NCBI RefSeq assembly: GCF_023169965.1
Contig: NZ_AP025592.1
Span: 4,526,332 to 4,590,331 of the forward strand
From: Anaeromyxobacter paludicola
GTDB taxonomy: Bacteria > Myxococcota > Myxococcia > Myxococcales > Anaeromyxobacteraceae
DNA: 64,000 nucleotides
Direction: 5' to 3'
Below are positions 8,523 to 21,260 of this stretch, in pieces. The notes beneath the pieces are model-generated. The model had not been told where the DNA came from, did no database searches, and saw only the letters and a program-made list of their open reading frames with translations. Position numbers and translations under genes: made by a program. The stretch's first letter is position 1. Every line of letters begins with the position of its first letter.

Positions 8523-9435
8523 GTGCAGGGGCTCCGCTTCCACCTGGACGACGTCCGGGCGCGCGCCCGCGCGGCCTTCCTGGGCTTCGCCGTCGGCGAC
8601 GCCCTGGGCGCGCCGGTCGAGTTCATGACCGCCGGCGAGATCCGGGCGCGGGGCGAGCACCGGGAGATGACCGGCGGGGGCTGGCTGCGGCTCGCGCCGG
8701 GGCGGGTCACCGACGACACCGAGATGGCGCTCTGCGTGGCCCGCGCCCTCGACGAGGCGGGCGGCTTCGAGCTGCGCCGGGTGGCGGACCGGCTCGCCGA
8801 GTGGCTGAAGCGCGGCCCGATCGACGTGGGCAACACCTGCCGCCGCGGCCTGCGCGCCTACCTCCTCGAGGGGCGGCTCGAGGCCCCGCCGGGCGAGTGG
8901 GACGCCGGCAACGGCGCCGCCATGCGCGTGCTGCCGGTGGCGCTCCGGACCTTGGGCGACTTCGGCCTGCTCGCCGAGTGGGCCGTGGCCCAGGGCCACC
9001 TCACCCACAACCACCCGCTCTCCGACGCCGCCTCGGTGCTGCTCGGGAAGCTCGTCCAGGTGGCGGTGCTGGGGCTCTCGCTCGAGCGGATGCGCAAGGA
9101 GTGCCGCGCGCTCGCCGAGGCGCACCGCGCCTTCGCCTTCGAGCCGTACCGGGGCGGCGCGAGCGGCTACGTCGCCGACTCGGTGCGCACCGTGCTCCAC
9201 CACTTCTTCCGGGCGCGCGGCTTCGAGGAGTGCCTGGTGGGGGTGGTGAACGAGGGGGGCGACGCCGACACCAACGGCGCCATCGCCGGGATGCTGGCCG
9301 GCGCCTACTGGGGCCGGGAGGAGATCCCGGAGCGCTGGACCCGGCGGATGGACCCGGCGCTCCTCGCCGAGCTCGACGCGCTCGCGCTGCGGCTCGTCGA
9401 GGCCTCGCCGCTCCTCGGCGCGCGGGCCGAGGCGG

Positions 9436-9461
<26 letters not shown>
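8523..9461 (+). CDS. draG: ADP-ribosyl-[dinitrogen reductase] hydrolase DraG
   Basis: DraG removes ADP-ribose from NifH and so reactivates nitrogenase after a dark or ammonium shift. The 312-residue product (GTG 8523) has the family signatures in order: [17 protein letters not shown], the metal-site TDDTEM (63-68), [34 protein letters not shown], and GGDADTNGA with the second metal-site Asp/Thr residues (247-250), followed by [11 protein letters not shown]. These hold the dinuclear Mn/Fe centre in known DraG. GTG 8523 gives the N terminus usual for the family; an upstream GTG at 8472 would add 17 non-conserved residues. The 3' end overlaps draT tail to tail by 26 bp, unlike the classical draTG operon. 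Confidence 0.93.
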
Positions 9462-12989
<3,528 letters not shown>

Positions 12990-13017
12990 CGCAGCGAACG
13001 GAAAAGGAGACGGGACC

Positions 13018-14460
13018 ATGTCGCAGGTGAAGAAGGTCGAGGGGATCACCCGGGAGTCGACGCAGTCGATGATCGACCGGGCCCTGGAGGCCTACCCCGA
13101 GAAGGGCAAGAAGAAGCGCGCGCCGCACCTCGCCCCCAACGACCAGGCGCTCGGGAAGGCCTGCGTCAAGTCGAACCGCAAGACGGTCCCCGGGGTCATG
13201 AGCGCCCGCGGCTGCGCCTACGCCGGCGCCAAGGGCGTGGTCTGGGGCCCGATCCGCGACATGGTCCACGTCTCCCACGGCCCGGTGGGCTGCGGCTGGT
13301 ACTCCTGGGGCACGCGCCGGAACCTCGTCTCCGGCAGGAACGGCGTCTCCAACTTCTCCATGCAGTTCACCTCGGACTTCCAGGAGAAGGACATCGTCTA
13401 CGGCGGCGACAAGAAGCTCGCCCAGCTGCTCACCGAGGCGAAGGAGCTCTTCCCGCTCGCCAAGGGCATCTCGGTCCTCTCCGAGTGCCCGGTGGGGCTC
13501 ATCGGCGACGACATCAACGCCGTCGCGAAGAAGATGTCGAAGGAGCTCGACCTCCCGGTCGTCCCCTGCAACTGCGAGGGCTTCCGCGGCGTGTCGCAGT
13601 CGCTCGGGCACCACATCTCGAACGACACCATCCGCGACTACATCATCGAGACCCGCGAGTTCGCCGAGCCGGCCGGCCCGTACGACATCGCCCTCATCGG
13701 CGACTACAACATCGGCGGCGACGTCTGGTCGGTGAAGTCGCTGCTCGAGTCCTGCGGGCTCAACGTGAAGGCCACCTGGACCGGCGACGGCGAGATGGAG
13801 CGGATCGCCGCCACCCACCAGGTGAAGCTCAACGTGATCCACTGCTACCGGTCCATGAACTACATGTGCAAGGTCATGGAGGAGAAGCACGGGATCCCCT
13901 GGATCGAGCTGAACTTCTTCGGCCCCACCAAGATCAAGCAGAGCCTGCGCGCCCTGGCGGAGCGCTTCGACGACGAGATCAAGGAGCGCGTCGAGGCGGT
14001 CATCGCCGAGTGGGAGCCGAAGATGAAGGCCATCGTGGACGAGTACCGCCCGCGGCTCGAGGGCAAGAAGGTGATGCTCTACGTCGGCGGCCTCCGCCCG
14101 CGCCACACCGTGGGCGCCTACGAGGACCTCGGCATGACGGTGGTCGGCTCGGGCTACGAGTTCGCCCACTCCGACGACTACGACCGCACCTCCCCCGAGA
14201 TGCCCGACGCGACCGTCATCTACGACGACGCCTCGGAGTACGAGCTCGAGCAGTTCGTGCACGAGCTCAAGCCGGACCTCGTCGCCTCCGGCATCAAGGA
14301 GAAGTACGTCTTCCAGAAGATGGGGCTGCCGTTCCGGCAGATGCACAGCTGGGACTACTCCGGCCCGTACCACGGCTACGAGGGCTTCTCGGTGTTCGCC
14401 CGCGACATCGACCTCGCGGTGAACAGCCCGACCTGGAAGCTGGTCAAGTCGCCGTTCTAG
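13018..14460 (+). CDS. nifD: Nitrogenase molybdenum-iron protein alpha chain NifD
   Basis: The alpha subunit binds FeMo-cofactor and part of the P-cluster. In the 480-residue product the P-cluster cysteines are Cys66 (SARGCAYAG), Cys92 ([10 protein letters not shown]) and Cys157 ([12 protein letters not shown]). The FeMo-cofactor ligands are Cys276 ([12 protein letters not shown]) and His443 ([18 protein letters not shown]). Gln194 and His198 of SQSLGHH, needed for substrate reduction, are kept. No features of VnfD or AnfD are seen. A GGAGACGGG Shine-Dalgarno precedes ATG 13018. Confidence 0.98.
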   Translation: MSQVKKVEGITRESTQSMIDRALEAYPEKGKKKRAPHLAPNDQALGKACVKSNRKTVPGVMSARGCAYAGAKGVVWGPIRDMVHVSHGPVGCGWYSWGTRRNLVSGRNGVSNFSMQFTSDFQEKDIVYGGDKKLAQLLTEAKELFPLAKGISVLSECPVGLIGDDINAVAKKMSKELDLPVVPCNCEGFRGVSQSLGHHISNDTIRDYIIETREFAEPAGPYDIALIGDYNIGGDVWSVKSLLESCGLNVKATWTGDGEMERIAATHQVKLNVIHCYRSMNYMCKVMEEKHGIPWIELNFFGPTKIKQSLRALAERFDDEIKERVEAVIAEWEPKMKAIVDEYRPRLEGKKVMLYVGGLRPRHTVGAYEDLGMTVVGSGYEFAHSDDYDRTSPEMPDATVIYDDASEYELEQFVHELKPDLVASGIKEKYVFQKMGLPFRQMHSWDYSGPYHGYEGFSVFARDIDLAVNSPTWKLVKSPF

Positions 14461-14467
14461 CCATCGC

Positions 14468-14494
14468 GGCGCCGGCGGCGGGTCCGCCGGCGCC
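14468..14494 (+). repeat. Perfect 11-bp GC hairpin between nifD and nifK
   Basis: GGCGCCGGCGG (14468-14478) and CCGCCGGCGCC (14484-14494) are exact reverse complements around the 5-nt loop CGGGT. It begins 7 bp after the nifD stop. No U-tract follows, so an intrinsic terminator is unlikely; an mRNA-stabilising or processing element that sets nifHD against nifK levels is plausible. Confidence 0.7.
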
Positions 14495-14550
14495 ACCACC
14501 ACCTCCTACCCCCGAACTCACGGGCCCACCGGCCCGCGCAGGAGCGCTGC

Positions 14551-16020
14551 ATGTCCAATGAACTGGGTCTCACGGTGAAGCCGGTGTGCGGGATCTCGCC
14601 CGAGGACGAGGCGCGGGTCGCGGCCTGGATCGACACCGAGGAGTACAGGCAGAAGAACTTCGCCCGCCAGGCGCTCACCATCAACCCGGCCCACGCCTGC
14701 CAGCCGCTCGGGGCCGAGCTGGCGGCGCACGGCTTCGAGGGGACCCTGCCCTTCGTGCACGGCTCGCAGGGCTGCGCCTCCTACTACCGCTCCACCCTGA
14801 ACCGCCACTTCCGCGAGCCGGCCCCGGCCGTCTCCGACTCCATGACCGAGGACGGCGCGGTGTTCGGCGGCCAGAACAACCTGCACGAGGGGCTCGAGAA
14901 CGCGCTCGCGCTCTACAAGCCGAAGATGGTGGCGGTCTTCACCTCCTGCATGCCGGAGATCATCGGCGACGACCTCACCGCCTTCATCAAGAACGCCCGC
15001 GCCAAGGGGATCGTGCCGAAGGACCTCCCGGTCCCGTTCGCCAACACGCCCTCCTTCAACGGCTCGCACGTCCAGGGCTACGACGCGATGGTGCTCGCCA
15101 TCCTCCAGACCCTCACCGCGGGCCGCAAGGTGGAGGGGCGCTGCACCGGGCGCCTGAACCTCCTGCCGGGCTTCGACGCCAACACCGGCAACTACCGCGA
15201 GTACAAGCGGATCCTGGAGGCGTTCGGCATCCCCTACACGCTCGTCGCCGACATCTCCGACACCTTCGACTCGCCCAACGACGGCACCTACCGGCTCTAC
15301 CCGGGCGGCACGAAGCTCGAGGACGCCGCCGACTCGGTGAACGGCAAGGCGACCCTCACCCTCGGCGCCTACGCCACCGCGAAGACCTTCGCCTGGATCA
15401 AGGAGGAGTACTCGGGCGTCCACGCCTCCCTGCCGATGCCCATCGGCGTCGCCAAGACCGACGCCTTCCTCCTCAAGCTGTCCCAGCTCTTCGGCAAGCC
15501 GGTGCCCGAGTCGCTCAAGGCCGAGCGCGGCCGCGCCGTGGACGCGATGACCGACGCCCAGCAGTACCTGCACGGGAAGAAGTTCGCCGTGTACGGCGAC
15601 GCCGATCTCCTGCTCGGCTACGTCTCCTTCCTCCTCGAGATGGGCGCGACGCCGTACCACGTCCTCTGCTCGAAGGGCTCGAAGAAGCTCGAGAAGGAGC
15701 TCCAGGCGCTGCTCGACGCCTCGCCCTATGGCAAGGCCGGCAAGGTCTACATGAACCGCGATCTCTGGCACCTGCGCAGCCTGCTGGTGACCGATCCGGT
15801 GGACGCCGTCATCGGCGACACCCACGGCAAGTTCGCCGCCCGCGACGCCAAGGTGCCGCTCTTCCGCCTCGGCTTCCCGATCTTCGACCGGGTCAACAAG
15901 CACCGCGTGCCGCTCGTCGGCTACCAGGGCGCGATCAACCTGGTCACCGAGCTCGTGAACAAGTTCCTCGATCTCAAGGACGAGACCTGTGAGGAGCGCT
16001 TCTTCGAGATGATGCGCTAG
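14551..16020 (+). CDS. nifK: Nitrogenase molybdenum-iron protein beta chain NifK
   Basis: The beta subunit shares the P-cluster with NifD and docks NifH. The 489-residue product has the three P-cluster cysteines Cys50 (NPAHACQPLGA), Cys75 (GSQGCASYYRS) and Cys133 (FTSCMPEIIGDD), and the conserved NTPSFNGSHVQGYD segment. The N terminus is of moderate length, with the Mo-type IDTEEYRQKNFARQALTINP stretch. It starts at ATG 14551 behind AGGAG after a 90-bp gap from nifD that holds the hairpin. Confidence 0.98.
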   Translation: MSNELGLTVKPVCGISPEDEARVAAWIDTEEYRQKNFARQALTINPAHACQPLGAELAAHGFEGTLPFVHGSQGCASYYRSTLNRHFREPAPAVSDSMTEDGAVFGGQNNLHEGLENALALYKPKMVAVFTSCMPEIIGDDLTAFIKNARAKGIVPKDLPVPFANTPSFNGSHVQGYDAMVLAILQTLTAGRKVEGRCTGRLNLLPGFDANTGNYREYKRILEAFGIPYTLVADISDTFDSPNDGTYRLYPGGTKLEDAADSVNGKATLTLGAYATAKTFAWIKEEYSGVHASLPMPIGVAKTDAFLLKLSQLFGKPVPESLKAERGRAVDAMTDAQQYLHGKKFAVYGDADLLLGYVSFLLEMGATPYHVLCSKGSKKLEKELQALLDASPYGKAGKVYMNRDLWHLRSLLVTDPVDAVIGDTHGKFAARDAKVPLFRLGFPIFDRVNKHRVPLVGYQGAINLVTELVNKFLDLKDETCEERFFEMMR

Positions 16021-16042
16021 CGCCGCACGCCCGAGACCCGTC

Positions 16043-18793
16043 ATGGCGCGCCCCGACTACTACGACGCCCCCGACTGCGAGACCCAGGAGAAGGGGGCGC
16101 CCAAGTTCTGCAAGAAGTCGGAGCCCGGCGAGGGCACCGAGCGGAGCTGCGCCTACGACGGGGCCCGGGTGGTGCTGATGCCCATCACCGACGCCATCCA
16201 CCTCGTGCACGGGCCCATCGCCTGCGCCGGCAACTCCTGGGACAACCGCGGCGCGCGCTCCTCGGGCTCGCAGCTGTACCGGCGCGGCTTCACCACCGAG
16301 ATGCTGCAGAACGACGTGGTGTTCGGGGGCGAGAAGAAGCTCGAGGCCGCCATCCTGGAGCTCTGCGAGCGCTACGGGGGCGAGGCGAAGGCGATGTTCG
16401 TCTACGCCACCTGCGTCACCGCCATGACCGGCGACGACCTGGAGGCGGTCTGCCGGGCGGCGGCGAAGCGGGTGGCGATCCCGATCATCCCGGTCAACAC
16501 CCCGGGGTTCATCGGCGACAAGAACATCGGCAACCGGCTCGCCGGCGAGCTCCTGCTCGAGCACGTCATCGGCACCGCCGAGCCGGAGCGGACCTCCCCC
16601 TACGACGTGAACCTCATCGGCGAGTACAACATCGCCGGCGATCTGTGGGGCATGCTGCCGCTCTTCGAGCGGCTCGGGATCCGGATCCTCTCCTGCGTGA
16701 GCGGCGACGCGAGGTTCGAGTCCTTGCGGTACGCCCACCGCGCCCGGCTCAACGTCATCATCTGCTCGAAGAGCCTCACCAACCTGGCGCGCAAGATGAA
16801 GAAGCGCTGGGGCATCCCGTACCTCGAGGAGTCGTTCTACGGGCTCACCGACACCGCCAAGGCGCTGCGCGAGATCGCGCGGGAGCTCGACGCGCAGGTC
16901 GGCAACGCGGTGATGGCGGAGCGGGTGGAGGCGCTGGTCCGGGAGGAGGAGGCCCGCTGCCGCCTGCGCCTCGCGCCGCACCGGGCGCGGCTCGAGGGGA
17001 AGCGCGCGGTGCTCTTCACCGGCGGCGTCAAGACCTGGTCGATGGTCAACGCCCTGCGCGAGCTCGGGGTCGAGGTCCTGGCCGCCGGCACCCAGAACTC
17101 CACCCTCGAGGACTTCCACCGCATGAAGTCCCTAATGCACCAGGACGCCCGCATCATCGAGGACACCTCGACCGCCGGGCTCCTGGGGGTGATGCGCGAG
17201 AAGGCGCCCGACCTCATCGTCGCCGGCGGCAAGACCAAGTTCCTGGCCCTCAAGACCCGCACGCCGTTCCTCGACATCAACCACGGGCGGTCCCACCCGT
17301 ACGCCGGCTACGAGGGGATGGTCACCTTCGCGCGCCAGCTCGACCTCACCGTCACGAACCCCATCTGGCCGGCGCTCAACGCCCGCGCGCCCTGGGAGCT
17401 CTCGCCGGCCGAGCGGGCCGCCACCGCCGCCGCGGCCGCCGGCCACGCCGCCGCCTTCCTGGCGGAGGACCTCCCGTCCTCGCGCGTGAAGCTGCCGGTC
17501 AAGGCGGCCACCGTGAACCCGCAGAAGAACTCGCCGGCGCTGGGCGCCACGCTCGCCTACCTGGGCGTGGACCGGATGCTGGGGCTGCTCCACGGCGCCC
17601 AGGGCTGCTCCACCTTCATCCGGCTGCAGCTGTCGCGGCACTTCAAGGAGTCGATCGCCCTCAACTCCACCGCCATGAGCGAGGACGCCGCCATCTTCGG
17701 CGGCTGGGAGAACCTCAAGAAGGGGCTGGCCCGGGTGGTCGAGAAGTTCCGCCCCGGCGTGGTGGGCGTGATGACCTCGGGGCTCACCGAGACCATGGGC
17801 GACGACGTGCAGAGCGCGATCGTCCACTTCCGCAAGGAGCACCCGGAGCTCGCCGACGTCCCGGTGGTCTGGGCCTCCACCCCCGACTACTGCGGCTCCC
17901 TGCAGGAGGGCTACGCCGCCGCCGTGGAGGCCATCCTCCTGTCGCTGGCCGAGGGGGGCGAGAAGATCCCGGGCCAGGTGAACCTGCTCCCGGGCGCCCA
18001 CCTCACCCCGGCCGACGTGGAGGAGGTGAAGCGGTTCGTCGAGGCCTTCGGCCTCACCGTCCTCACCGTCCCCGACATCGCCAACGCCCTCGACGGCCAC
18101 ATCGACGAGGAGGTCTCGCCGCTCTCCACCGGCGGGGTGCCGGTGGAGGAGATCCGCAAGGCCGGGCGGAGCGTGGCCACGCTCTACGTCGGCGACTCGC
18201 TGGCCCGCGCCGCGCGCCGCCTGGAGCGCACCCTCGGCGTGCCGGCCTTCGGCTTCACCTCGCTCACCGGGCTCTCCGAGGTGGACGACTTCGCCACCAC
18301 GCTCTCCGAGCTCTCGGGCCGCCCCATCCCGCCCGAGCTGCGCCGCTGGCGCAGCCGCCTCGCCGACGCGCTGGTGGACAGCCACTACCAGTTCGGCCGC
18401 AAGAAGGTCGCGCTGGCGCTGGAGGCCGACCACCTCAAGGGGATGACCCGCTTCCTCCACGGCATGGGCTGCGAGGTGATCGCCGCCCTCTCCGCCACCC
18501 GCACCCGCGGCCTCGACGCGCTCCCCTGCGAGCGGGTCTTCGTGGGGGATCTCGAGGACCTCGAGCAGGCGGGCCGCGGCGCCGACCTCCTCGTCGCCAA
18601 CTCGAACGGCCGCCAGGCGGCGGCGAAGCTCGGGGTCCGCGCCCACCTGCGCACCGGGCTCCCGGTGTTCGACCGACTGGGCGCGCACCAGAAGGTCTGG
18701 GTCGGCTACCGCGGGACCATGAACCTGGTGTTCGAGGTCGCCAACCTCTTCCAGTCCACCGCCACCGAGGCGCAGAAGCTCGCGCACAACTGA
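16043..18793 (+). CDS. nifEN: NifE-NifN fusion, FeMo-cofactor scaffold
   Basis: NifEN is the scaffold on which the NifB-derived cluster is matured before insertion into NifDK. Here both subunits are one 916-residue chain. Residues about 1-450 are NifE, with cluster cysteines Cys36 (ERSCAYDGARVV), GPIACAGNSWDN and YATCVTAMTGDD and a C-terminal INHGRSHPYAGYEGM. An Ala-rich linker (about 455-480) leads into NifN, which begins at the family-typical NPQKNSPALGATLAYLGV and has HGAQGCSTFIRLQL. No stop codon or restart lies between the halves. Starts 22 bp after nifK. Confidence 0.95.
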   Translation: MARPDYYDAPDCETQEKGAPKFCKKSEPGEGTERSCAYDGARVVLMPITDAIHLVHGPIACAGNSWDNRGARSSGSQLYRRGFTTEMLQNDVVFGGEKKLEAAILELCERYGGEAKAMFVYATCVTAMTGDDLEAVCRAAAKRVAIPIIPVNTPGFIGDKNIGNRLAGELLLEHVIGTAEPERTSPYDVNLIGEYNIAGDLWGMLPLFERLGIRILSCVSGDARFESLRYAHRARLNVIICSKSLTNLARKMKKRWGIPYLEESFYGLTDTAKALREIARELDAQVGNAVMAERVEALVREEEARCRLRLAPHRARLEGKRAVLFTGGVKTWSMVNALRELGVEVLAAGTQNSTLEDFHRMKSLMHQDARIIEDTSTAGLLGVMREKAPDLIVAGGKTKFLALKTRTPFLDINHGRSHPYAGYEGMVTFARQLDLTVTNPIWPALNARAPWELSPAERAATAAAAAGHAAAFLAEDLPSSRVKLPVKAATVNPQKNSPALGATLAYLGVDRMLGLLHGAQGCSTFIRLQLSRHFKESIALNSTAMSEDAAIFGGWENLKKGLARVVEKFRPGVVGVMTSGLTETMGDDVQSAIVHFRKEHPELADVPVVWASTPDYCGSLQEGYAAAVEAILLSLAEGGEKIPGQVNLLPGAHLTPADVEEVKRFVEAFGLTVLTVPDIANALDGHIDEEVSPLSTGGVPVEEIRKAGRSVATLYVGDSLARAARRLERTLGVPAFGFTSLTGLSEVDDFATTLSELSGRPIPPELRRWRSRLADALVDSHYQFGRKKVALALEADHLKGMTRFLHGMGCEVIAALSATRTRGLDALPCERVFVGDLEDLEQAGRGADLLVANSNGRQAAAKLGVRAHLRTGLPVFDRLGAHQKVWVGYRGTMNLVFEVANLFQSTATEAQKLAHN

Positions 18794-18801
18794 GGAGCGT
18801 C

Positions 18802-19179
18802 ATGAGGGTCGCGTTCACCAGCAGCGACGGCGAGACCATCGACCAGCACTTCGCGGCGGCCGAGCACTTCCACGTCTGGGAGATCGACCCGGACCGCGCC
18901 GCCTTCGTCGAGCGGCTCAGCGCCATCACCCGCGCCGAGGACGAGGAGGACCGGATCTCCGCCCGCGCCAGCGCCCTGGCCGGCTGCACCATCGTCTACA
19001 CGCTGCAGATCGGCGGGCCCGCGGCGGCCAAGCTGGTCTCGCGCCGCATCCACCCCATGAAGACCGGGGCCGAGCGGCCCATCGCCGAGGTGGTGGGCCG
19101 CCTGCAGGAGGTGCTGCGCGGCACGCCGCCCCCCTGGCTCCGCAAGGCGCTCGCCGCGCCCGCCCCCGACGCCGACTGA
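18802..19179 (+). CDS. nifX: Nitrogen fixation protein NifX
   Basis: NifX binds FeMo-cofactor precursors and passes them between NifB and NifEN. The 125-residue product opens MRVAFTSSDGETIDQHF, the standard NifX start, has IHPMKTG (cluster-binding region) and ends with the nif-typical LRGTPPPWLRKAL. It starts 8 bp after the nifEN stop, with GAGGAG overlapping that stop, so translation is coupled. Confidence 0.93.
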   Translation: MRVAFTSSDGETIDQHFAAAEHFHVWEIDPDRAAFVERLSAITRAEDEEDRISARASALAGCTIVYTLQIGGPAAAKLVSRRIHPMKTGAERPIAEVVGRLQEVLRGTPPPWLRKALAAPAPDAD

Positions 19180-19223
19180 CCCCGCCGCGCCCCCCGCGCC
19201 CACCACCCTGGAGGAAACGAGAG

Positions 19224-19487
19224 ATGGCCTACGTCACCGGACTCACCCGCGGCAAGAAGGAGTGGACCCCGCAGTTCGTCAACGCCATCGACGACGAGCT
19301 CTGCATCGGCTGCGGCCGCTGCTTCAAGATCTGCGCGCACGACGTCCTCGCGCCCAAGGAGGTGGACGAGGAGGAGTCGGCGAAGATGTTCATCACCGTC
19401 GCCAACCCCGAGAACTGCATCGGCTGCGAGGCCTGCGGGCGCACCTGCAAGAAGGGCGCGTTCAGCTTCGAGCCGATCGCCGCCTAG
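19224..19487 (+). CDS. fdxB: Nif-specific 2[4Fe-4S] ferredoxin (ferredoxin III, FdxB type)
   Basis: The 87-residue product begins MAYVTGLTRGKKEWTPQFVN, the diagnostic N terminus of nif-specific ferredoxin III. It has two cluster motifs, CIGCGRCFKIC and CIGCEACGRTC, each followed downstream by a Cys-containing turn typical of the 2[4Fe-4S] fold. It probably carries electrons for FeMo-cofactor synthesis or to NifH. A GGAGGAAA Shine-Dalgarno sits just before ATG 19224, in a 44-bp gap after nifX. Confidence 0.93.
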   Translation: MAYVTGLTRGKKEWTPQFVNAIDDELCIGCGRCFKICAHDVLAPKEVDEEESAKMFITVANPENCIGCEACGRTCKKGAFSFEPIAA

Positions 19488-19533
19488 GCGCGGGACCGCA
19501 GCAGGGGCCCCGCCGCACCCACGGGAGGACGTC

Positions 19534-19953
19534 ATGAAGGTCGCCTTCACCACGCAGGACCTCGAGACGGTGGACGCCCACTTCGGCTGGACGCCGCACC
19601 TCGCCATCTACGACGTGCGCCCGAGCGGGCACCGGCACCTCGTCACCGTGGACCTGCCGCAGGCGGCCGAGGACGGCGGGGAGGAGAAGCTCGCCGCGCG
19701 GCTCGAGGCGCTCGAGGGCTGCGCGGTGCTCGTCACCAGCGCCATCGGGACCGGCGCCGTGGCCCGGGTGTCGGCGCGCGGGGTCCACCCGATCAAGGTG
19801 CCGGATCGCGAGCCCATCCTGCGCTCGCTCGACCGGCTCTGCGCGGTGCTGGCCGGCACGCCGCCGCCCTGGCTGCGCCGCCTCCTCCTGCGCGAGGAGG
19901 TGTCGGCGCTCGACCTCTCCCGGCGCGCCGGGGGAGAGGAGGGGACGCCGTGA
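19534..19953 (+). CDS. Second NifX-like cofactor carrier
   Basis: The 139-residue product is a paralog of the NifX at 18802: MKVAFTTQDLETVDAHFGW at the start, GVHPIKVPDREPI in the cluster region, and the same LAGTPPPWLRRLL near the end, followed by a 25-residue extra tail. Position directly before nifB suggests a role in moving the NifB product. Its last four bases overlap the GTG of nifB. Such second copies are named NifX, NafY-like or left unnamed in other genomes; I leave the symbol empty. Confidence 0.88.
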   Translation: MKVAFTTQDLETVDAHFGWTPHLAIYDVRPSGHRHLVTVDLPQAAEDGGEEKLAARLEALEGCAVLVTSAIGTGAVARVSARGVHPIKVPDREPILRSLDRLCAVLAGTPPPWLRRLLLREEVSALDLSRRAGGEEGTP

Positions 19954-21260
19954 CCCCGAACCCGCTCGCGGTGCTCGGGCCGCCCTCGCCGGCCCAGAAC
20001 TGCCGCTACGACGGCGGCTGCGGCGGCCACGGAGAGGCCGGGAGCGGGCTGCCGCCGGAGGTGCACGCCCGCGTCGCCGACCACCCCTGCTACGGCCCCG
20101 GCGCCGACCACCGCTTCGCGCGCATCCACCTCCCGGTGGCGCCGGCCTGCAACATCCAGTGCCACTACTGCAACCGCAAGTACGACTGCGCCGGCGAGAG
20201 CCGGCCCGGCGTCACGAGCCGCCGGCTCACGCCCGAGGAGGCGGTGGCGCGCGCCCGCGCCGTCGCCGCCGAGCTGCCGAAGCTCTCGGTGGTCGGCATC
20301 GCCGGCCCCGGCGATCCGCTCGCGCCCGGCAGCGTGGCCCACACCTTCGCCACGCTCGAGGGGGTGAAGCGGGCGCTCCCCGGCGTCCGGCTCTGCGTCT
20401 CCACCAACGGCCTCGCCCTCGCCGACCACGCCGACCGGCTCGCCGACCTCGGCGTGGAGCACGTCACCGTGACCGTGAACGCGCTCGACCCGGAGGTGGG
20501 CGCGCGGCTCTACGCCTGGGTGGCCTGGCGCGGCCGCCGCTACACCGGCCCCGGCGCGGCGCGGCTCCTCTCGGAGCGGCAGCTCGAGGGGCTCGCCCGG
20601 CTCGCCACCCGCGGCGTCCTCTGCAAGGTGAACTCGGTGCTCGTGCCCGGCGTGAACGACGCCCACCTCCCCGCGGTCTCGCGCGCGGTGCAGGGGCTCG
20701 GGTGCTTCGCCCACAACGTCATGCCCCTGCTCTCGGCCCCGGAGCACGGCACGCACTTCGGCCTCACCGGCCAGCGCGGCCCCACCGAGGCCGAGCTGGC
20801 GGCGGTGCGGCGGGCCTGCGGCGGCCGCCAGATGACCCACTGCCGCCAGTGCCGCGCCGACGCGGTGGGGATGCTCGGCGACGACCAGAACGCCCGCTTC
20901 GCCCACGCCGGCGAGGCGGTGCGGGTGGCGGTCGCCACGCGGGACGGCGCGCGGGTGGACCAGCACTTCGGCCACGCCACCGCCTTCCGCGTCTACGAGC
21001 TCGCCGCCGGCGGGGCGCGCCTCGTGGCCGAGCGCGAGGTGTCCCACTACTGCCGGGGCGGGGAGGGGGACGAGGACGTGCTGCCCGCCACCCTGCGCGC
21101 CCTCGCCGACTGCCGCGCGGTGCTGGTGGCCAAGGTGGGCCGCTGCCCGCGCGAGGCGCTCCAGGCCGCCGGCATCGAGCCCTCCGAGGCGCAGGCGTTC
21201 CTGCCCATCCCGGCGGCGCTCGCCGCCTGGGAGGCGGCGCGGGCGAAGGAGGTGGCGTGA
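19950..21260 (+). CDS. nifB: Nitrogenase cofactor biosynthesis protein NifB (radical SAM + NifX domain)
   Basis: NifB fuses two [4Fe-4S] clusters and inserts carbide from SAM to make NifB-co. The 436-residue product has the radical-SAM motif CNIQCHYC (Cys67, Cys71, Cys74), further conserved Cys/His near the N terminus (DHPCY), VVGIAGPGDPLA, CVSTNGL and CRQCRADAVGMLGDD. From about residue 325 a NifX-type domain follows (VRVAVATRDGARVDQHFGHA), as in the long form of NifB. GTG start overlaps the upstream stop; the stop overlaps nifW. Confidence 0.96.
   Translation: MTPNPLAVLGPPSPAQNCRYDGGCGGHGEAGSGLPPEVHARVADHPCYGPGADHRFARIHLPVAPACNIQCHYCNRKYDCAGESRPGVTSRRLTPEEAVARARAVAAELPKLSVVGIAGPGDPLAPGSVAHTFATLEGVKRALPGVRLCVSTNGLALADHADRLADLGVEHVTVTVNALDPEVGARLYAWVAWRGRRYTGPGAARLLSERQLEGLARLATRGVLCKVNSVLVPGVNDAHLPAVSRAVQGLGCFAHNVMPLLSAPEHGTHFGLTGQRGPTEAELAAVRRACGGRQMTHCRQCRADAVGMLGDDQNARFAHAGEAVRVAVATRDGARVDQHFGHATAFRVYELAAGGARLVAEREVSHYCRGGEGDEDVLPATLRALADCRAVLVAKVGRCPREALQAAGIEPSEAQAFLPIPAALAAWEAARAKEVA

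Noticed and set aside
14468..14494. Intrinsic terminator after nifD
   Set aside because: No U-run follows and nifK must be transcribed from the same operon; no second promoter was seen before nifK.
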